64,000 nt of DNA, taken from NCBI RefSeq assembly GCF_041429795.1, contig NZ_CP163424.1, positions 1,242,001 to 1,306,000 on the forward strand. Reading direction: 5' to 3'. The DNA comes from Algimonas porphyrae (GTDB lineage Bacteria > Pseudomonadota > Alphaproteobacteria > Caulobacterales > Maricaulaceae). Below the pieces are notes generated by a model, which was given only the letters and a program-made list of their open reading frames with translations, searched no databases and was not told the DNA's origin. A program made the position numbers and the translations under genes. Shown piece after piece: positions 47,805 to 56,546 of the stretch; positions within the stretch are counted from its first letter, which is position 1; each line of letters begins with the position of its first letter.

Positions 47805-48800
47805 TTAACGACGTTTTAGCGCGGTCATGTTAGGTTCCGTTCTACGGAACGTCTTGAGGTCGAAAATCCAATTGCTCGAGCGATTCGATAGATCGAAACC
47901 AACATCTGTTTTATTCAGTTTCAGCCATTGGTTACTCCACGCATTAATTTTTGTGAGGTCAGCGTATAAATCACTCCGAACCATTTTTTTTCGATCTTCG
48001 ATGACCTGAAGCGTGTCGTCTAATCCTTGCACAAGACCCGATAATGTCGCGACAGTGTCTGCATTGAAATTTGGGGTAGATTGGACGTCACTGAATCGAA
48101 AGTCGAAATTATTATCTAGGGCGGTTGTGATCATTCGAATCTCATCTTTCTTGCCAGGATTTGGAAGAAAAACGTGTGCGCACCTGATAGTTTGTGCCGC
48201 GCGACGCCCTCTATAGTCTTGCCATACAGGAAGTGTGTGGCTGTCGCTCTCTAAAGCTTCGCGAAAAATCCGTCTCTGTTCATCAGACATTCCATCTTTT
48301 ACTATCTGTGAAACCTTGCGGGCAATTTGCCCAAACATGAGCGCTTGTGAGGTCCGGTCACGATAACTTTCGAGGTTGTCAATAAACGACTTTACTTTAT
48401 CGTCAGCAATCTCTCTTCGGACGCGTTGTTCATATGCTTTTAGTCCGAAACTAATGTCGCGCCGCTGGTCCTCACGCCCACAGACTGGTCCTACTACATA
48501 TATGTATCCATCTCGGTAATATGCATAGTAACCACCCGAAACAAATTTATGCTGACGGTTGCAGACATTACATTGAAGTCTTCGCTTGTTGCTCCACGCG
48601 TCTCTCACTTCAGCAGGTGCAATAATGAATGGAATAGTATTTGCTGGCGGAGAAACTGTATAGTGCGCTACTTCTGCGAGATCTTCCGGCCTTCGGACCT
48701 TAAGGCTGATAGCGTCGCTACGTGATAGAACTTCAGATTCTGAATATCCTGCCAGAGGCGGCTTATCTCCAAGCCGTATACTTTTTTTCATGGCCTCCAT
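47805..48800 (-). CDS. Orphan low-GC protein with Cys cluster, unknown function
   Basis: The protein has about 331 residues from the ATG at 48800 (another ATG three codons on, 48791, is possible; both have weak ribosome-site spacing, although GGAGG lies between them). The region is clearly AT-rich against its surroundings: 47941-48000 has 22 G+C of 60 and 48541-48600 has 25. Near residues 75-110 it has C-x-x-C (LQCNVCNRQHKF), an aromatic stretch (YYAYYRDGYIYVVG) and a further Cys in GPVCGRE, suggestive of a zinc-binding knuckle. The rest is helical and rich in Arg, Asp and Lys, without a signal peptide or TM helix. I recognise no family. Its composition and the decayed nuclease gene next to it point to acquired DNA. 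Confidence 0.68.
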   Translation of the reverse strand: MEAMKKSIRLGDKPPLAGYSESEVLSRSDAISLKVRRPEDLAEVAHYTVSPPANTIPFIIAPAEVRDAWSNKRRLQCNVCNRQHKFVSGGYYAYYRDGYIYVVGPVCGREDQRRDISFGLKAYEQRVRREIADDKVKSFIDNLESYRDRTSQALMFGQIARKVSQIVKDGMSDEQRRIFREALESDSHTLPVWQDYRGRRAAQTIRCAHVFLPNPGKKDEIRMITTALDNNFDFRFSDVQSTPNFNADTVATLSGLVQGLDDTLQVIEDRKKMVRSDLYADLTKINAWSNQWLKLNKTDVGFDLSNRSSNWIFDLKTFRRTEPNMTALKRR

Positions 48801-48868
48801 ATAACAATGTTCACGCTTTGTGCCAACCCTTGAGCTATTGCAATCCACAGCTTTTTGCGTCCGGCTAG

Positions 48869-49128
48869 CATTGTAAGCTCTGTATTGGCGCGGCGTCGGA
48901 CATTGCCGCGCGGGTGGCGGAGCATAAGGCGCAGGCTGATCCGAAATCATTCACGGCGCAATATGGCTGCGACAGGTTGGGTTACCTTGAGCGGTTGAGT
49001 TAATGACCGATGCGATTGCGCGGGAGAAGCATCTCAAGCACTGGACGCGACAGTGGAAGATCGAACTGATTGAGCGAGATAATCCGGAATGGGATGATCT
49101 GCCGATCAGTTGGGAGGATTACCGATAG
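48869..49128 (+). pseudogene. GIY-YIG family endonuclease remnant
   Basis: Two frames together resemble a small GIY-YIG nuclease (YhbQ/UvrC-type, usually about 90-100 residues). From 48872 the first frame reads LCIGAASDIAARVAEHK then SFTAQYGCDRLGYLERLS and stops at 49001-49003; the second frame begins with an ATG at 49003 and reads MTDAIAREKHLKHWTRQWKI then ELIERDNPEWDDLP, stopping at 49126-49128. The normal gene would have these joined. The N-terminal strand with the GIY triad is missing or unreadable and the tyrosine of YIG appears as Cys. It is a decayed copy, in a patch of accessory DNA. Confidence 0.75.
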
Positions 49129-49180
49129 AGGAGCGCCATGGATCGCATGGTCGAGCCGTGCGATGACGGTACGTGCTAAA

Positions 49181-49276
49181 GGGTTTCGCCGCTGACGCGT
49201 CGAGGTCGCTTCGCGACGCTAGCGAAAATACCACTTCAGCCGCTTCGCCTGCGGCTTCGCAGCGGGTATTTTCGCT
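49181..49276. repeat. Palindromic repeat element, copy 1
   Basis: This copy holds a small hairpin (GTCGC-TTC-GCGAC at about 49205-49217) directly followed by a long one: AGCGAAAATACC (49221-49232) pairs perfectly with GGTATTTTCGCT (49265-49276), with an inner GCCGC/GCGGC stem. The same layout recurs at 49856-49946 with changed loops and conserved stems. It has the look of a REP/BIME-type element. Confidence 0.8.
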
Positions 49277-49855
49277 GTTGGCTAACTTATCCTCGGTCTG
49301 ACAGCTTCGAAGCCATTGTTCCTCCTCACTTTCCAACAATTTGATCCTCGCCATCGAAAGACGTGACAGTCTTGCTACTTCACCCCGAGCCACGAGGCGG
49401 TTGCATGACCGTGGTGGGGTGGGGTTTCGGAATGTCCGGGCCGGGCGTGTTGTGACGATGCGCCGGAGCCGCCGTGAGGCGGGTTCGTCAACTGGCTCTG
49501 GATGGCTAAGCGGGTGCGCCATGCAACCGCCCGCTGGCCCGACGGATCTGAATAGATCGCGAACCTCCGGCTGTGCCGGGCGGGGTTGGCGGCGCGCGCC
49601 TTTGATGGATGTCCCGCGTCACGGGATATGCTGAGACCGTTGCCGCCTTGTCCGGACCGACTGGACGCTGACCTGTTTGGGCGACTGTTTTCGAAACCGA
49701 CGCGCGGGCGCCTGCCTGTCGTAAATTGGTGTGTCTCTTGTTTATCCATCGATGGGTAAACGCTCGCGCCTCGTGCATTTCTTTCGAGGAAATGCGTCTG
49801 TTGCCGACTCCGTGATGGGCGGTGGGACGTGGGGCTATGAGCGAATGGCGTTAGC
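49277..49855. other. Non-coding spacer between the two palindromic repeats
   Basis: I find no convincing gene in these 579 bases. Open frames here lack ribosome sites and family similarity, and those on the minus strand run on antisense to xseA. Local structures are a near-palindrome TTTATCCATCGATGGGTAAA (about 49741-49760), a hairpin GCATTTC/GAAATGC (about 49777-49797) and a short TCCCG/CGGGA hairpin (about 49612-49626). They may be further mobile-repeat remains or the promoter region of xseA. Confidence 0.5.
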
Positions 49856-49946
49856 GGGTTTCGACGCTTCGCGCCGAGGTCGCGTTGCGACGCTAGCGAA
49901 AATACCGCTACAGCCCCTCGCTTCGCTTGGAGCGGGTATTTTCGCT
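49856..49946. repeat. Palindromic repeat element, copy 2
   Basis: The second copy has the same head (GGGTTTCG), a GTCGC-GTT-GCGAC hairpin (about 49879-49891) and the long hairpin AGCGAAAATACC (49895-49906) with GGTATTTTCGCT (49935-49946). Loop sequences differ from copy 1 while the stems are conserved. It ends 34 bases before the xseA start, so it may also affect xseA expression. Confidence 0.8.
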
Positions 49947-49980
49947 GGGCGAGCGTTGCCCTTTCGCTGGGGTCAGCGCT

Positions 49981-51363
49981 ATGGACCCATCTATGAGTCC
50001 TGAAAGCAACGCCCCTGAATTCACGGTCTCCGAACTGGCCGGAAACATCAAGCGCACGATCGAGCAGTCCTTTGGTCGTGTCCGCGTGCGGGGCGAATTG
50101 GGACGCGTGACGATTGCCAAGTCCGGGCACTGCTATCTCGACATGAAGGATGACCGGGCCGTCATCAATTCGATCATCTGGAAGGGCACGATGAGCCGCC
50201 TGTCCATGCGTCCCGAAGAAGGGATGGAGGTGATCGTCGAGGGCAAGATGAGCACCTATCCGGGGCGGTCCAACTATCAGCTGGTGATCGAACGGATGGA
50301 GCTGGCGGGCGAAGGCGCGCTGATGGCGCTGCTCGACAAGCGCAAGAAAAAGCTGGCCGCAGAGGGCCTGTTCGATGCGGACCGCAAACGCGCGCTGCCC
50401 TTCATGCCGCGCACGATCGGCGTCGTGACATCGCCCACGGGCGCTGTGATCCGGGACATACTGCACCGGATCGAAGACCGCTTTCCGGTCCACGTCATCG
50501 TCTGGCCCGTGCTGGTCCAGGGCGACAAGGCGGCGGAACAGATCGCGGCGGCAATTACGGGCTTCAATCACGCAGACGGATTTGAACGGCCAGACGTGCT
50601 GATTGTGGCGCGAGGCGGTGGGTCGCTGGAAGACCTCTGGTGTTTCAACGAAGAAGTCGTCGTGCGCGCGGCGGCAGCGTCGAAAATTCCGCTGATCTCT
50701 GCCGTGGGCCACGAGACGGATACGACGCTGATCGATTATGTCTCGGATCGGCGCGCGCCGACGCCGACGGGGGCGGCGGAGGTGGCCGTTCCGGTGCGGG
50801 GTGACTGGCTGGAAACGGTCGCCGATCTGGGTCTGCGGCTGACACGCGGGCTGCGGCGATCCGTGCGGGACCGGGCGGTGCAGCTGCGCGCGGCGCGCCT
50901 GCCGGGGCGGCATGCGCTGCTGGGCCGGGCGGAGCAGCGGCTGGACGGGTCGAGCCTGCCATCGCTCGGGCGGCTGCTGGATCCGAAGCGCAGTGCCTTG
51001 GGAGGGCTGCGGCTGCCGAACCCGACACAGCTGATCGCGTCGAAACGGTCTGAACTGGCGGGTTTGCGGCTTCCGCCTGCGTCGCGTCTGACGGAAAGCC
51101 GCCGCATGCAACTCGACAAGGCGGGCAGCCTGCTGGAGGCGTTTAGCTATCAGGGCGTGCTCGCGCGGGGCTATGCGCTGGTCACGGACGCAGACGGCGC
51201 TGTCGTGCGCTCGGCAAAGACGCCCAAGGCCGGCGAGCCGGTGTCGCTGACCTTCGCGGACGGCAAGCGGGCGGCGATGATCGACGGGGCGATGACGCGA
51301 AAGAAAACGCCGCGGAAAGCCGTCAGGAAACCGGAAACGCCGCAAGGCTCATTGTTCGAATGA
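49981..51363 (+). CDS. xseA: Exodeoxyribonuclease VII large subunit
   Basis: XseA with the small subunit XseB degrades single-stranded DNA to oligonucleotides. The 460-residue protein has an N-terminal OB fold ([39 protein letters not shown]) and the nuclease domain with [60 protein letters not shown], then a long Leu/Arg-rich helical region and a C-terminal strand region ([10 protein letters not shown]). ATG 49981 is the start; ATG 49993 is an alternative. xseB is not nearby. The downstream DUF2093 gene is a common neighbour in alphaproteobacteria. Confidence 0.95.
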   Translation: MDPSMSPESNAPEFTVSELAGNIKRTIEQSFGRVRVRGELGRVTIAKSGHCYLDMKDDRAVINSIIWKGTMSRLSMRPEEGMEVIVEGKMSTYPGRSNYQLVIERMELAGEGALMALLDKRKKKLAAEGLFDADRKRALPFMPRTIGVVTSPTGAVIRDILHRIEDRFPVHVIVWPVLVQGDKAAEQIAAAITGFNHADGFERPDVLIVARGGGSLEDLWCFNEEVVVRAAAASKIPLISAVGHETDTTLIDYVSDRRAPTPTGAAEVAVPVRGDWLETVADLGLRLTRGLRRSVRDRAVQLRAARLPGRHALLGRAEQRLDGSSLPSLGRLLDPKRSALGGLRLPNPTQLIASKRSELAGLRLPPASRLTESRRMQLDKAGSLLEAFSYQGVLARGYALVTDADGAVVRSAKTPKAGEPVSLTFADGKRAAMIDGAMTRKKTPRKAVRKPETPQGSLFE

Positions 51364-51416
51364 GGGCCTGTTCAGCAACGTTTCATTTCGGCGCTGTAAG
51401 TCCTATGTAGGCGATT

Positions 51417-51629
51417 ATGAACATGTTCTTTCAGAAACAGGGCGAAGCCCAGCTTCATTACGGCTCCAGCGATTTCACGATCCTGGAAGGCGGGGCCTAT
51501 GTGACCTGCGCCGTCACAGCGGAGCGCATTCCGCTGGAGGAGCTGCGCTACTGGAACGATGAACGGCAGGAGGCTTATAAGGACGCCGCCGCCGCTCTCG
51601 AAGGGTTCAAGCGGGCGGACGCGCTATGA
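51417..51629 (+). CDS. DUF2093 family small protein
   Basis: The 70-residue protein matches the alphaproteobacterial DUF2093 family: LHYGSSDFTILEGGAYVTCA followed by VTAERIPLEELRYWNDERQE. It is soluble and acidic, with no catalytic motif. It lies 53 bases behind xseA and its stop overlaps the start of the M23 peptidase gene by 4 bases. Function is unknown. Confidence 0.9.
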   Translation: MNMFFQKQGEAQLHYGSSDFTILEGGAYVTCAVTAERIPLEELRYWNDERQEAYKDAAAALEGFKRADAL

Positions 51630-52456
51630 AAATGGCCCTCGCATTTATCGGCGTTCTGCTGAACATCGGGGTCGCTGCTGCCGCGGATGCGCCGGCTATC
51701 ACCTGTCAGGGCATCGCCAAACAGGGCGGCATGATGATCTGTCAGACAGCGCCGAATGCGACGGTCATTATCGGACGGTCCGAGACGGATACCTATCCGC
51801 AACAGGCGGATGCAAACGGGATCATCATTGTCGGTTTCGACCGTGACGAACCCGACAACTTCATTCAGGTCGGCGAACAGCGGATCAGCTTCGATCTGGC
51901 TGCGCGCGACTATGATATTTCGCGTATCGACGGTCTGCCGTCCAACATGGTCAATGAATATACAGAAGAGGAACTGACGCGCATTCGGGCAGCGACAGCG
52001 CGTAAAAAGGTCGGCTTTTCTTCGCGCGTGGACGAGATCGGCTTCAAGGACGGGTTCATCTATCCGGTCGCCGATCACATCAAGACGACGAATTTTGGTG
52101 CGCAGCGCGTACTGAATGGCGAGCCGAAACGCCCGCATTTCGGGGTCGATCTGGCCGCGCCCAAGGGCACGCCGATCGTCGCGCCTGCGGACGGGATCGT
52201 CTCCATGGCGGATGACGACATGTATTTTGAAGGCTCACTGATCCTGATCGATCACGGGCAAGGGCTGATCAGCTACTATCTGCACAGCGAAGAGCTGCTT
52301 GTCGAAGACGGTCAGCGCGTGGTTCAGGGTCAGCCGATCGCCACGGTCGGCAGTCGGGGCCGCTCGACCGGGCCGCATCTGTGCTGGCGGCTGAAATGGC
52401 GCGGGCGCAATCTCGATCCGGAACTGCTTGTCACGGAGTGGCCGTCCCATGGCTAA
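51626..52456 (+). CDS. M23 family (LytM-type) metallopeptidase, exported
   Basis: The 276-residue protein has a signal peptide (about residues 1-20, ALAFIGVLLNIGVAAAA) and an N-terminal domain of about 140 residues. The C-terminal M23 domain has HFGVDLAAPKGTPIVAPADG (H-x-x-x-D zinc ligands), SLILIDHGQGLISYYLHSEE and STGPHLCWRLKWRGRNLDPE with its final His. The zinc ligand set appears complete, so it should cleave peptidoglycan cross-links rather than only activate amidases. It overlaps the DUF2093 gene before it by 4 bases and the chorismate mutase gene after it by 8. Confidence 0.92.
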   Translation: MKMALAFIGVLLNIGVAAAADAPAITCQGIAKQGGMMICQTAPNATVIIGRSETDTYPQQADANGIIIVGFDRDEPDNFIQVGEQRISFDLAARDYDISRIDGLPSNMVNEYTEEELTRIRAATARKKVGFSSRVDEIGFKDGFIYPVADHIKTTNFGAQRVLNGEPKRPHFGVDLAAPKGTPIVAPADGIVSMADDDMYFEGSLILIDHGQGLISYYLHSEELLVEDGQRVVQGQPIATVGSRGRSTGPHLCWRLKWRGRNLDPELLVTEWPSHG

Positions 52457-52757
52457 GCGTCCTCAGGATTGCCGCACGATGGTGGATGTGCGTGAAGGGG
52501 TCGACGCGCTCGACCGCGAACTGGTGCGCCTGCTCGTGACGCGGCAGGGCTATATGCACGCCGCCGCCCGCATCAAGCAAAGCCGCGAGGCCGTCTATGA
52601 TGCGGACCGGATCGAAGATGTGGTCAGCAAAGTGCTGGTCGAGGCACGCGCACAAGGCCTGTCGCCCGACATTGCGGAACCCGTCTGGCGCAAGCTGATC
52701 GAGCGCTGCATCGCGCACGAATTCGATGTGTGGGACGCGCAGAAACGATCAGCCTAG
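52449..52757 (+). CDS. Small AroQ-type chorismate mutase
   Basis: The 102-residue protein is a stand-alone AroQ-fold chorismate mutase (REGVDALDRELVRLLVTRQG; AARIKQSREAVYD; WRKLIERCIAHEFD). The active-site Arg and Lys positions expected in the helix bundle are present. It may also belong to the related isochorismate-pyruvate lyase branch (PchB), but there are no siderophore genes around. It overlaps the M23 peptidase gene by 8 bases. This is the second chorismate mutase in the window. Confidence 0.88.
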   Translation: MAKRPQDCRTMVDVREGVDALDRELVRLLVTRQGYMHAAARIKQSREAVYDADRIEDVVSKVLVEARAQGLSPDIAEPVWRKLIERCIAHEFDVWDAQKRSA

Positions 52758-52758
52758 C

Positions 52759-52803
52759 GCGGGAAGGTCCCGCATTCGCCAGCTCTGTTCGAAGGCTGGC
52801 GAA
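52759..52803. terminator. Double hairpin between convergent genes, possible terminator
   Basis: Two perfect hairpins sit in the 67-base gap between convergent genes: GCGGGA/TCCCGC with a 3-base loop (52759-52773) and TTCGCCAGC/GCTGGCGAA with an 11-base loop (52775-52803). There is no T tract on either strand, so efficient Rho-independent termination is uncertain. Confidence 0.45.
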
Positions 52804-52824
52804 AGGCGCTGTCAGACCCGCTGA

Positions 52825-53259
52825 CTAGTCCTCCGGCGACCAGTCGCCCGTGATCATGCAGGAGCCATCATCCTGGGCTTCCGTGCCTTCGGGACAGGCG
52901 ACTGTCGCTCTCACGTCGACATCGACGTCGGCATCGGCGTCAATGGCATCATCAACCGCGTCGGCGGTCGCGTCAGCTGCATCGTCGATCGCATCTGCGG
53001 CCTCGTCCATCGCGTCGTCTGCCGCGTCCATCGTGTGATCCGCCATGTCGTCAGCCGCATCCGCAGCGTCATCCGCCATGTCTTCGGCAGCGTCCATCGC
53101 ATCCTCAGCGGCGTCGGCTGCATCGTCCATTGCATCCTCGACAGCATTGTCCGCCTCGACCTCAACGGTCGTCTTCATTTTGGCGTCCTGTGCAAAGGCG
53201 TGTGGTGCAGCAAGGATGAAAGCGAGTGCGGCAGCGCCGCTCAGCAAAGTTTTCGTCAT
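52825..53259 (-). CDS. Exported Asp/Ala-rich repeat protein
   Basis: The 144-residue protein has a clear signal peptide (MTKTLLSGAAALAFILAAPH, cleavage after AFA) and a GAGAGGGAAA ribosome site, so the start at 53259 is firm. Residues about 30-115 are a low-complexity run of AADDAMDxA-type units repeated about a dozen times, extremely acidic and probably helical, ending in DADADVDVDV. The tail has two cysteines (VACPEG and SCMITGD) that may be bridged. It could bind cations or form a coiled coil like a cell-envelope spacer; no family is recognised. The upstream part of the open frame is not used. Confidence 0.8.
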   Translation of the reverse strand: MTKTLLSGAAALAFILAAPHAFAQDAKMKTTVEVEADNAVEDAMDDAADAAEDAMDAAEDMADDAADAADDMADHTMDAADDAMDEAADAIDDAADATADAVDDAIDADADVDVDVRATVACPEGTEAQDDGSCMITGDWSPED

Positions 53260-53353
53260 GATGTTTCCCTCTCTGTGTAAGCCCAGCCTGGCTGGACTGG
53301 CCATCAGATTAAGGCAAGATTTGGGCGAGGCAAGGCCCGGCGCGTGAGCAGGG

Positions 53354-54259
53354 TTACGGCTCCGTTGATCGCTTGCGCCGATAATGCGCTTTGGGCCAGC
53401 GTCGATGGACCCAGAACCACTGGTCCGGATTGGCGCGAATACAGTCTTCGATATAGGCGGTAACAAGGCGCACCCCGGCCTCCACATCGACACTACGATT
53501 GCCCGTCTTCGGCCAGTCGAGCGGCGGGCTGATGCGGACGTAGAATTGCGTCTTGTCGCGCACGACTGTCATCGGGAGAAGCGGGCGTTTCGTCTTCAGT
53601 GCCAGCCGCACCGCGCCCTGGGCCGTCATCGCCTCGACGCCGAAAAAGGGAATGGACAGGCCCGTATTGAATTTCTGGTCGTTCATGATCGCGATAGACT
53701 CGCCGCCGCGTAGGGCCTCAAATAGTTCGCGGCCGCCGCGGTGGGTCGATTTCTGAACCAGAAAGCGCGTGCCATAAGCTTCACGTTGTTCACGCACGCG
53801 CCGATCGATCAGAGGGTTGTTGATCTTGCGGTAGGTGATCCGGACGGGTTTGGGGGCCTGGGTCAGAACCGTGCCGATCACTTCCCAGTTGGCGAAATGG
53901 CCACCCACGAAAATGGCGGGCGCATTGGCGTCGAAATGCTCCATGCCTTCGACCGTCACGCGCGAAACCGGTTCGAACGCCCGGATGCGGTCGGTCAGGG
54001 CAAATTCTGCGAAGGTGCGACCGAGATTGTCCCACTGGGCGGAGAGCAGCCTCCGGATTTCCGCTTTCGAGGCCTCGGGAAAGGCCGTTTCCAGATTGAT
54101 GCGTGCAACGCGGTGCTTGGACGTCAAAGGGCCGACGCCGCGCAGGATCAATCCGCCCAGAGCAGACACGAACGCAAATGGCAGCATACGGAGCAGCCCG
54201 GTCAGCACATCATAGCCAAACGCTTCGATACGATGCGCGAAACGAATGGGGTCGGTCAT
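53354..54259 (-). CDS. Lipid A biosynthesis acyltransferase (LpxL/HtrB-like)
   Basis: The 301-residue membrane-associated enzyme adds a secondary acyl chain to Kdo-lipid A precursors. The catalytic H-x4-E motif is in FVGGHFANWEVIGT, with the conserved region SIAIMNDQKFNTGLSIPFFG and a basic C-terminus (WVHRRWPKAHYRRKR). A hydrophobic N-terminal helix (about 20-42) anchors it. It overlaps lpxK by 4 bases and is last in a four-gene overlapping operon with waaA and a DUF374 acyltransferase. LpxL versus LpxM specificity cannot be told. Confidence 0.92.
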   Translation of the reverse strand: MTDPIRFAHRIEAFGYDVLTGLLRMLPFAFVSALGGLILRGVGPLTSKHRVARINLETAFPEASKAEIRRLLSAQWDNLGRTFAEFALTDRIRAFEPVSRVTVEGMEHFDANAPAIFVGGHFANWEVIGTVLTQAPKPVRITYRKINNPLIDRRVREQREAYGTRFLVQKSTHRGGRELFEALRGGESIAIMNDQKFNTGLSIPFFGVEAMTAQGAVRLALKTKRPLLPMTVVRDKTQFYVRISPPLDWPKTGNRSVDVEAGVRLVTAYIEDCIRANPDQWFWVHRRWPKAHYRRKRSTEP

Positions 54260-55257
54260 CGCGATGTCGCCTTTTCGATGACGGGATGCAGCAAGCGACG
54301 CAAGGTCAGCTCGTCTTCGAACCGAACCTCGACAGGCAAGGTCTGAATCCCGCGCCGATAGCCGGAAGGCAGACGGACATGGTCCTTCTCGGTCGTGATC
54401 AGGGCCGCGTCATAATCGGCGGCCCGGGCGAACAGACTTTCAATCTCTGCGTCGGTGAATTTGTGGTGATCGGCAAAGGGGATCTGTTCGACAATGTCGG
54501 CGCCAAGGCGGCGGAGCTGATCGAAGAATTTCTGAGGCCGGCCAATTCCGGCAAAGGCGTAAAGACGCCCACCCGGCGGCTTTGACCGTGGCGCCAGAAA
54601 CGCAGGAATGACGATCTGATCGGCGAGCTGCCCTGCGAGGTGGGGATCGATGTCGAATTCCGGCGATGGCTTCATCAGGATCACGGCGTCGGTCCGTTCA
54701 AGTGCATCTGCCAGCGGTTCGCGCAAGGGCCCGGCGGGGACGACGCAGCCATTGCCAAAGCCGACTTCGCCGTCGACGACCAGCAGCGACAGTGTTTTGC
54801 GTATCTGCGGGTTCTGATGACCATCATCCATAATCAGGGCGTCCGCGCCTTCCGAGACTGCTGCTTTCGCGCCTTCATCCCGCGCGGCGGAAACCCAGAC
54901 AGGGCCTGACCGAGCGAGCAGAAGCGGTTCATCGCCGACATCCTCGGATGTATGGCGCGGATTGACAGGAACAGGCCCCTTGATCTGACCGCCATAGCCG
55001 CGCGTGAGGACATGCGCATTCACGCCGAGGCGCCGCAGACTACGCAGAAGATAGATCGCGACTGGGGTCTTGCCAGTCCCGCCGACGGTCGCATTGCCGA
55101 CACAGATAACGGGAATGCCCGGGTCCAGGGGCTCCGTGCGTTTACGGCGTCGTCGCCCCGCCCAGGCATAGATCGCGCTGACAGGGCGCAGCAGCGTCCG
55201 GATCACGGGCGCGCCCTCTCGTCCGTCTCGAATATTCCAGAATTCCGGCGGTCTCAC
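54256..55257 (-). CDS. lpxK: Tetraacyldisaccharide 4'-kinase
   Basis: LpxK phosphorylates the 4' position of the lipid A disaccharide at the inner membrane. The 333-residue protein has a P-loop (VGNATVGGTGKTPVAIYLL), the RGYGGQIKG motif, the metal-binding stretch LIMDDGHQNPQ, and ADHHKFTDAEI near the C-terminus. I place the start at GTG 55257, which overlaps the waaA stop (GTGA); the frame is open a few codons further. The order waaA-lpxK-lpxL with overlaps implies co-translation. Confidence 0.95.
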   Translation of the reverse strand: MRPPEFWNIRDGREGAPVIRTLLRPVSAIYAWAGRRRRKRTEPLDPGIPVICVGNATVGGTGKTPVAIYLLRSLRRLGVNAHVLTRGYGGQIKGPVPVNPRHTSEDVGDEPLLLARSGPVWVSAARDEGAKAAVSEGADALIMDDGHQNPQIRKTLSLLVVDGEVGFGNGCVVPAGPLREPLADALERTDAVILMKPSPEFDIDPHLAGQLADQIVIPAFLAPRSKPPGGRLYAFAGIGRPQKFFDQLRRLGADIVEQIPFADHHKFTDAEIESLFARAADYDAALITTEKDHVRLPSGYRRGIQTLPVEVRFEDELTLRRLLHPVIEKATSR

Positions 55258-56546
55258 GACGGCGTGTCTCCCCAATCATCCGGATCCATGTAGCGACGGG
55301 CGATCAGTTCCTCCAGCCTCGTGACTGTAATGTCCAGTACGCCGGACTGCTGTTCCGCGAAATCCGATGCGGTTCTGGCCTGATCGGACAGTTGTCCGTC
55401 AAGGCCCTGCAGGACAGCGTCAGCCAGCGCATCTGGCTCAACGATGATCACCGCCTCAGCTGCCGCCATCGCGTCGAATAAATCTGCGAAACTGGACAGG
55501 TGCGGACCGGTTATCACGGGGACGCCGGCTCGCGCTGCCTCGAGCGGGTTATGACCCATCAATTCCGGTGCGAACGACCCGCCCAGAACACAAACATCGA
55601 CTAGCGACAGGGCCAAGCCCATCTCGCCCATCGTATCCATGACGTAAACGGACTGGTCAGGACGGGGCGTTTCCCCTTTGGATCGCTGCGCCCCACCGGT
55701 TCGCTTGGTCAAGGCCTCGCCGCGCTCCGGGTGACGCGGCAACCAGATCAGGACGCTGTCAGGTTTCTCAGCGCGGACTGCCTGAAACAGATCAAGTATG
55801 ACGTTCTCTTCCGCCTCGTGGGTTGAGGCTGCGAGCCATGCGGGGCGATCGCCAATCCATCGACGCAGCCCGTCATGATCGTCCTGGCTGTACGCCAATG
55901 CCGGGGCATCCAGTTTAAGGCTGCCGATTTCCGGGACCGAACGATCGAGTAACTGGCTCAAGCCCTTTGCAGTCTTGCTGTCGGCCGGAAGGATCAGATT
56001 GAATGCGCCTATGACGGACCGCGCCATACGCTTGCGTCGGCTCCAGCCGTGCAGGGACGCGTTACTCATCCGGGCATTGACCAGCGCTAAAGGCACATTG
56101 GCCCGCTCCGTAGTCCAGATCAGATTGGGCCATAATTCGCTCTCTGCAAAGATGGCCAGCGTCGGAAACCAGTAGGCGACGAACCGGGCGGTTGCGCGGG
56201 GTGTGTCTACCGGGAGATATTGGTGGATAGCACGATCGGGGAGTTGTTTGTCCAGAAGATCGGCCGATGTGGTCGTGCCGCTGGTGACGAGAATGTGCCG
56301 GTCCGGTTTTTCCAGCAACCGATCGATCAAAGGCCGCAGCATCTGCGTTTCGCCGACGCTGGCCCCATGCAGCCAGATCAGCTCGCCCGGCGGACGCATA
56401 TGGTCGGTCCGGCCATATCGTTCCTGAAGACGTGAACCGTCTTCTTTCCCGACCTTGGCGCGTCGGCGCAGCCAGAGCGGCAGAACGGGCGCGACAAGCG
56501 ACGTCAGAACGCGGTAGAGTAGCGGCGTTTGCAACGGATTGATCAT
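55254..56546 (-). CDS. waaA: 3-deoxy-D-manno-octulosonic acid (Kdo) transferase
   Basis: WaaA (KdtA) transfers Kdo to lipid IVA from CMP-Kdo. The 430-residue GT-B protein has an N-terminal membrane helix (about 7-25), the motif GELIWLHGASVGETQMLRPLI with the catalytic glutamate, SELWPNLIWTTERANVPLALVNARMS, and the nucleotide-sugar binding C-terminal half (CVLGGSFAPELMGHNPLEAARAG). It overlaps the DUF374 gene by 4 bases and lpxK by 4. Confidence 0.95.
   Translation of the reverse strand: MINPLQTPLLYRVLTSLVAPVLPLWLRRRAKVGKEDGSRLQERYGRTDHMRPPGELIWLHGASVGETQMLRPLIDRLLEKPDRHILVTSGTTTSADLLDKQLPDRAIHQYLPVDTPRATARFVAYWFPTLAIFAESELWPNLIWTTERANVPLALVNARMSNASLHGWSRRKRMARSVIGAFNLILPADSKTAKGLSQLLDRSVPEIGSLKLDAPALAYSQDDHDGLRRWIGDRPAWLAASTHEAEENVILDLFQAVRAEKPDSVLIWLPRHPERGEALTKRTGGAQRSKGETPRPDQSVYVMDTMGEMGLALSLVDVCVLGGSFAPELMGHNPLEAARAGVPVITGPHLSSFADLFDAMAAAEAVIIVEPDALADAVLQGLDGQLSDQARTASDFAEQQSGVLDITVTRLEELIARRYMDPDDWGDTPS

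Noticed and set aside
49106-49522. A 138-codon minus-strand frame over repeat copy 1
   Set aside because: Its sequence is mostly a translation of the palindromic repeat and the GIY-YIG remnant region, with no ribosome site.
49375-51345. A 656-codon open frame on the minus strand opposite xseA and the repeat region
   Set aside because: It is antisense to a well-supported xseA, is made of Arg/Gln/His-rich low-information sequence, and has no family similarity. Long antisense frames are common in GC-rich genes.
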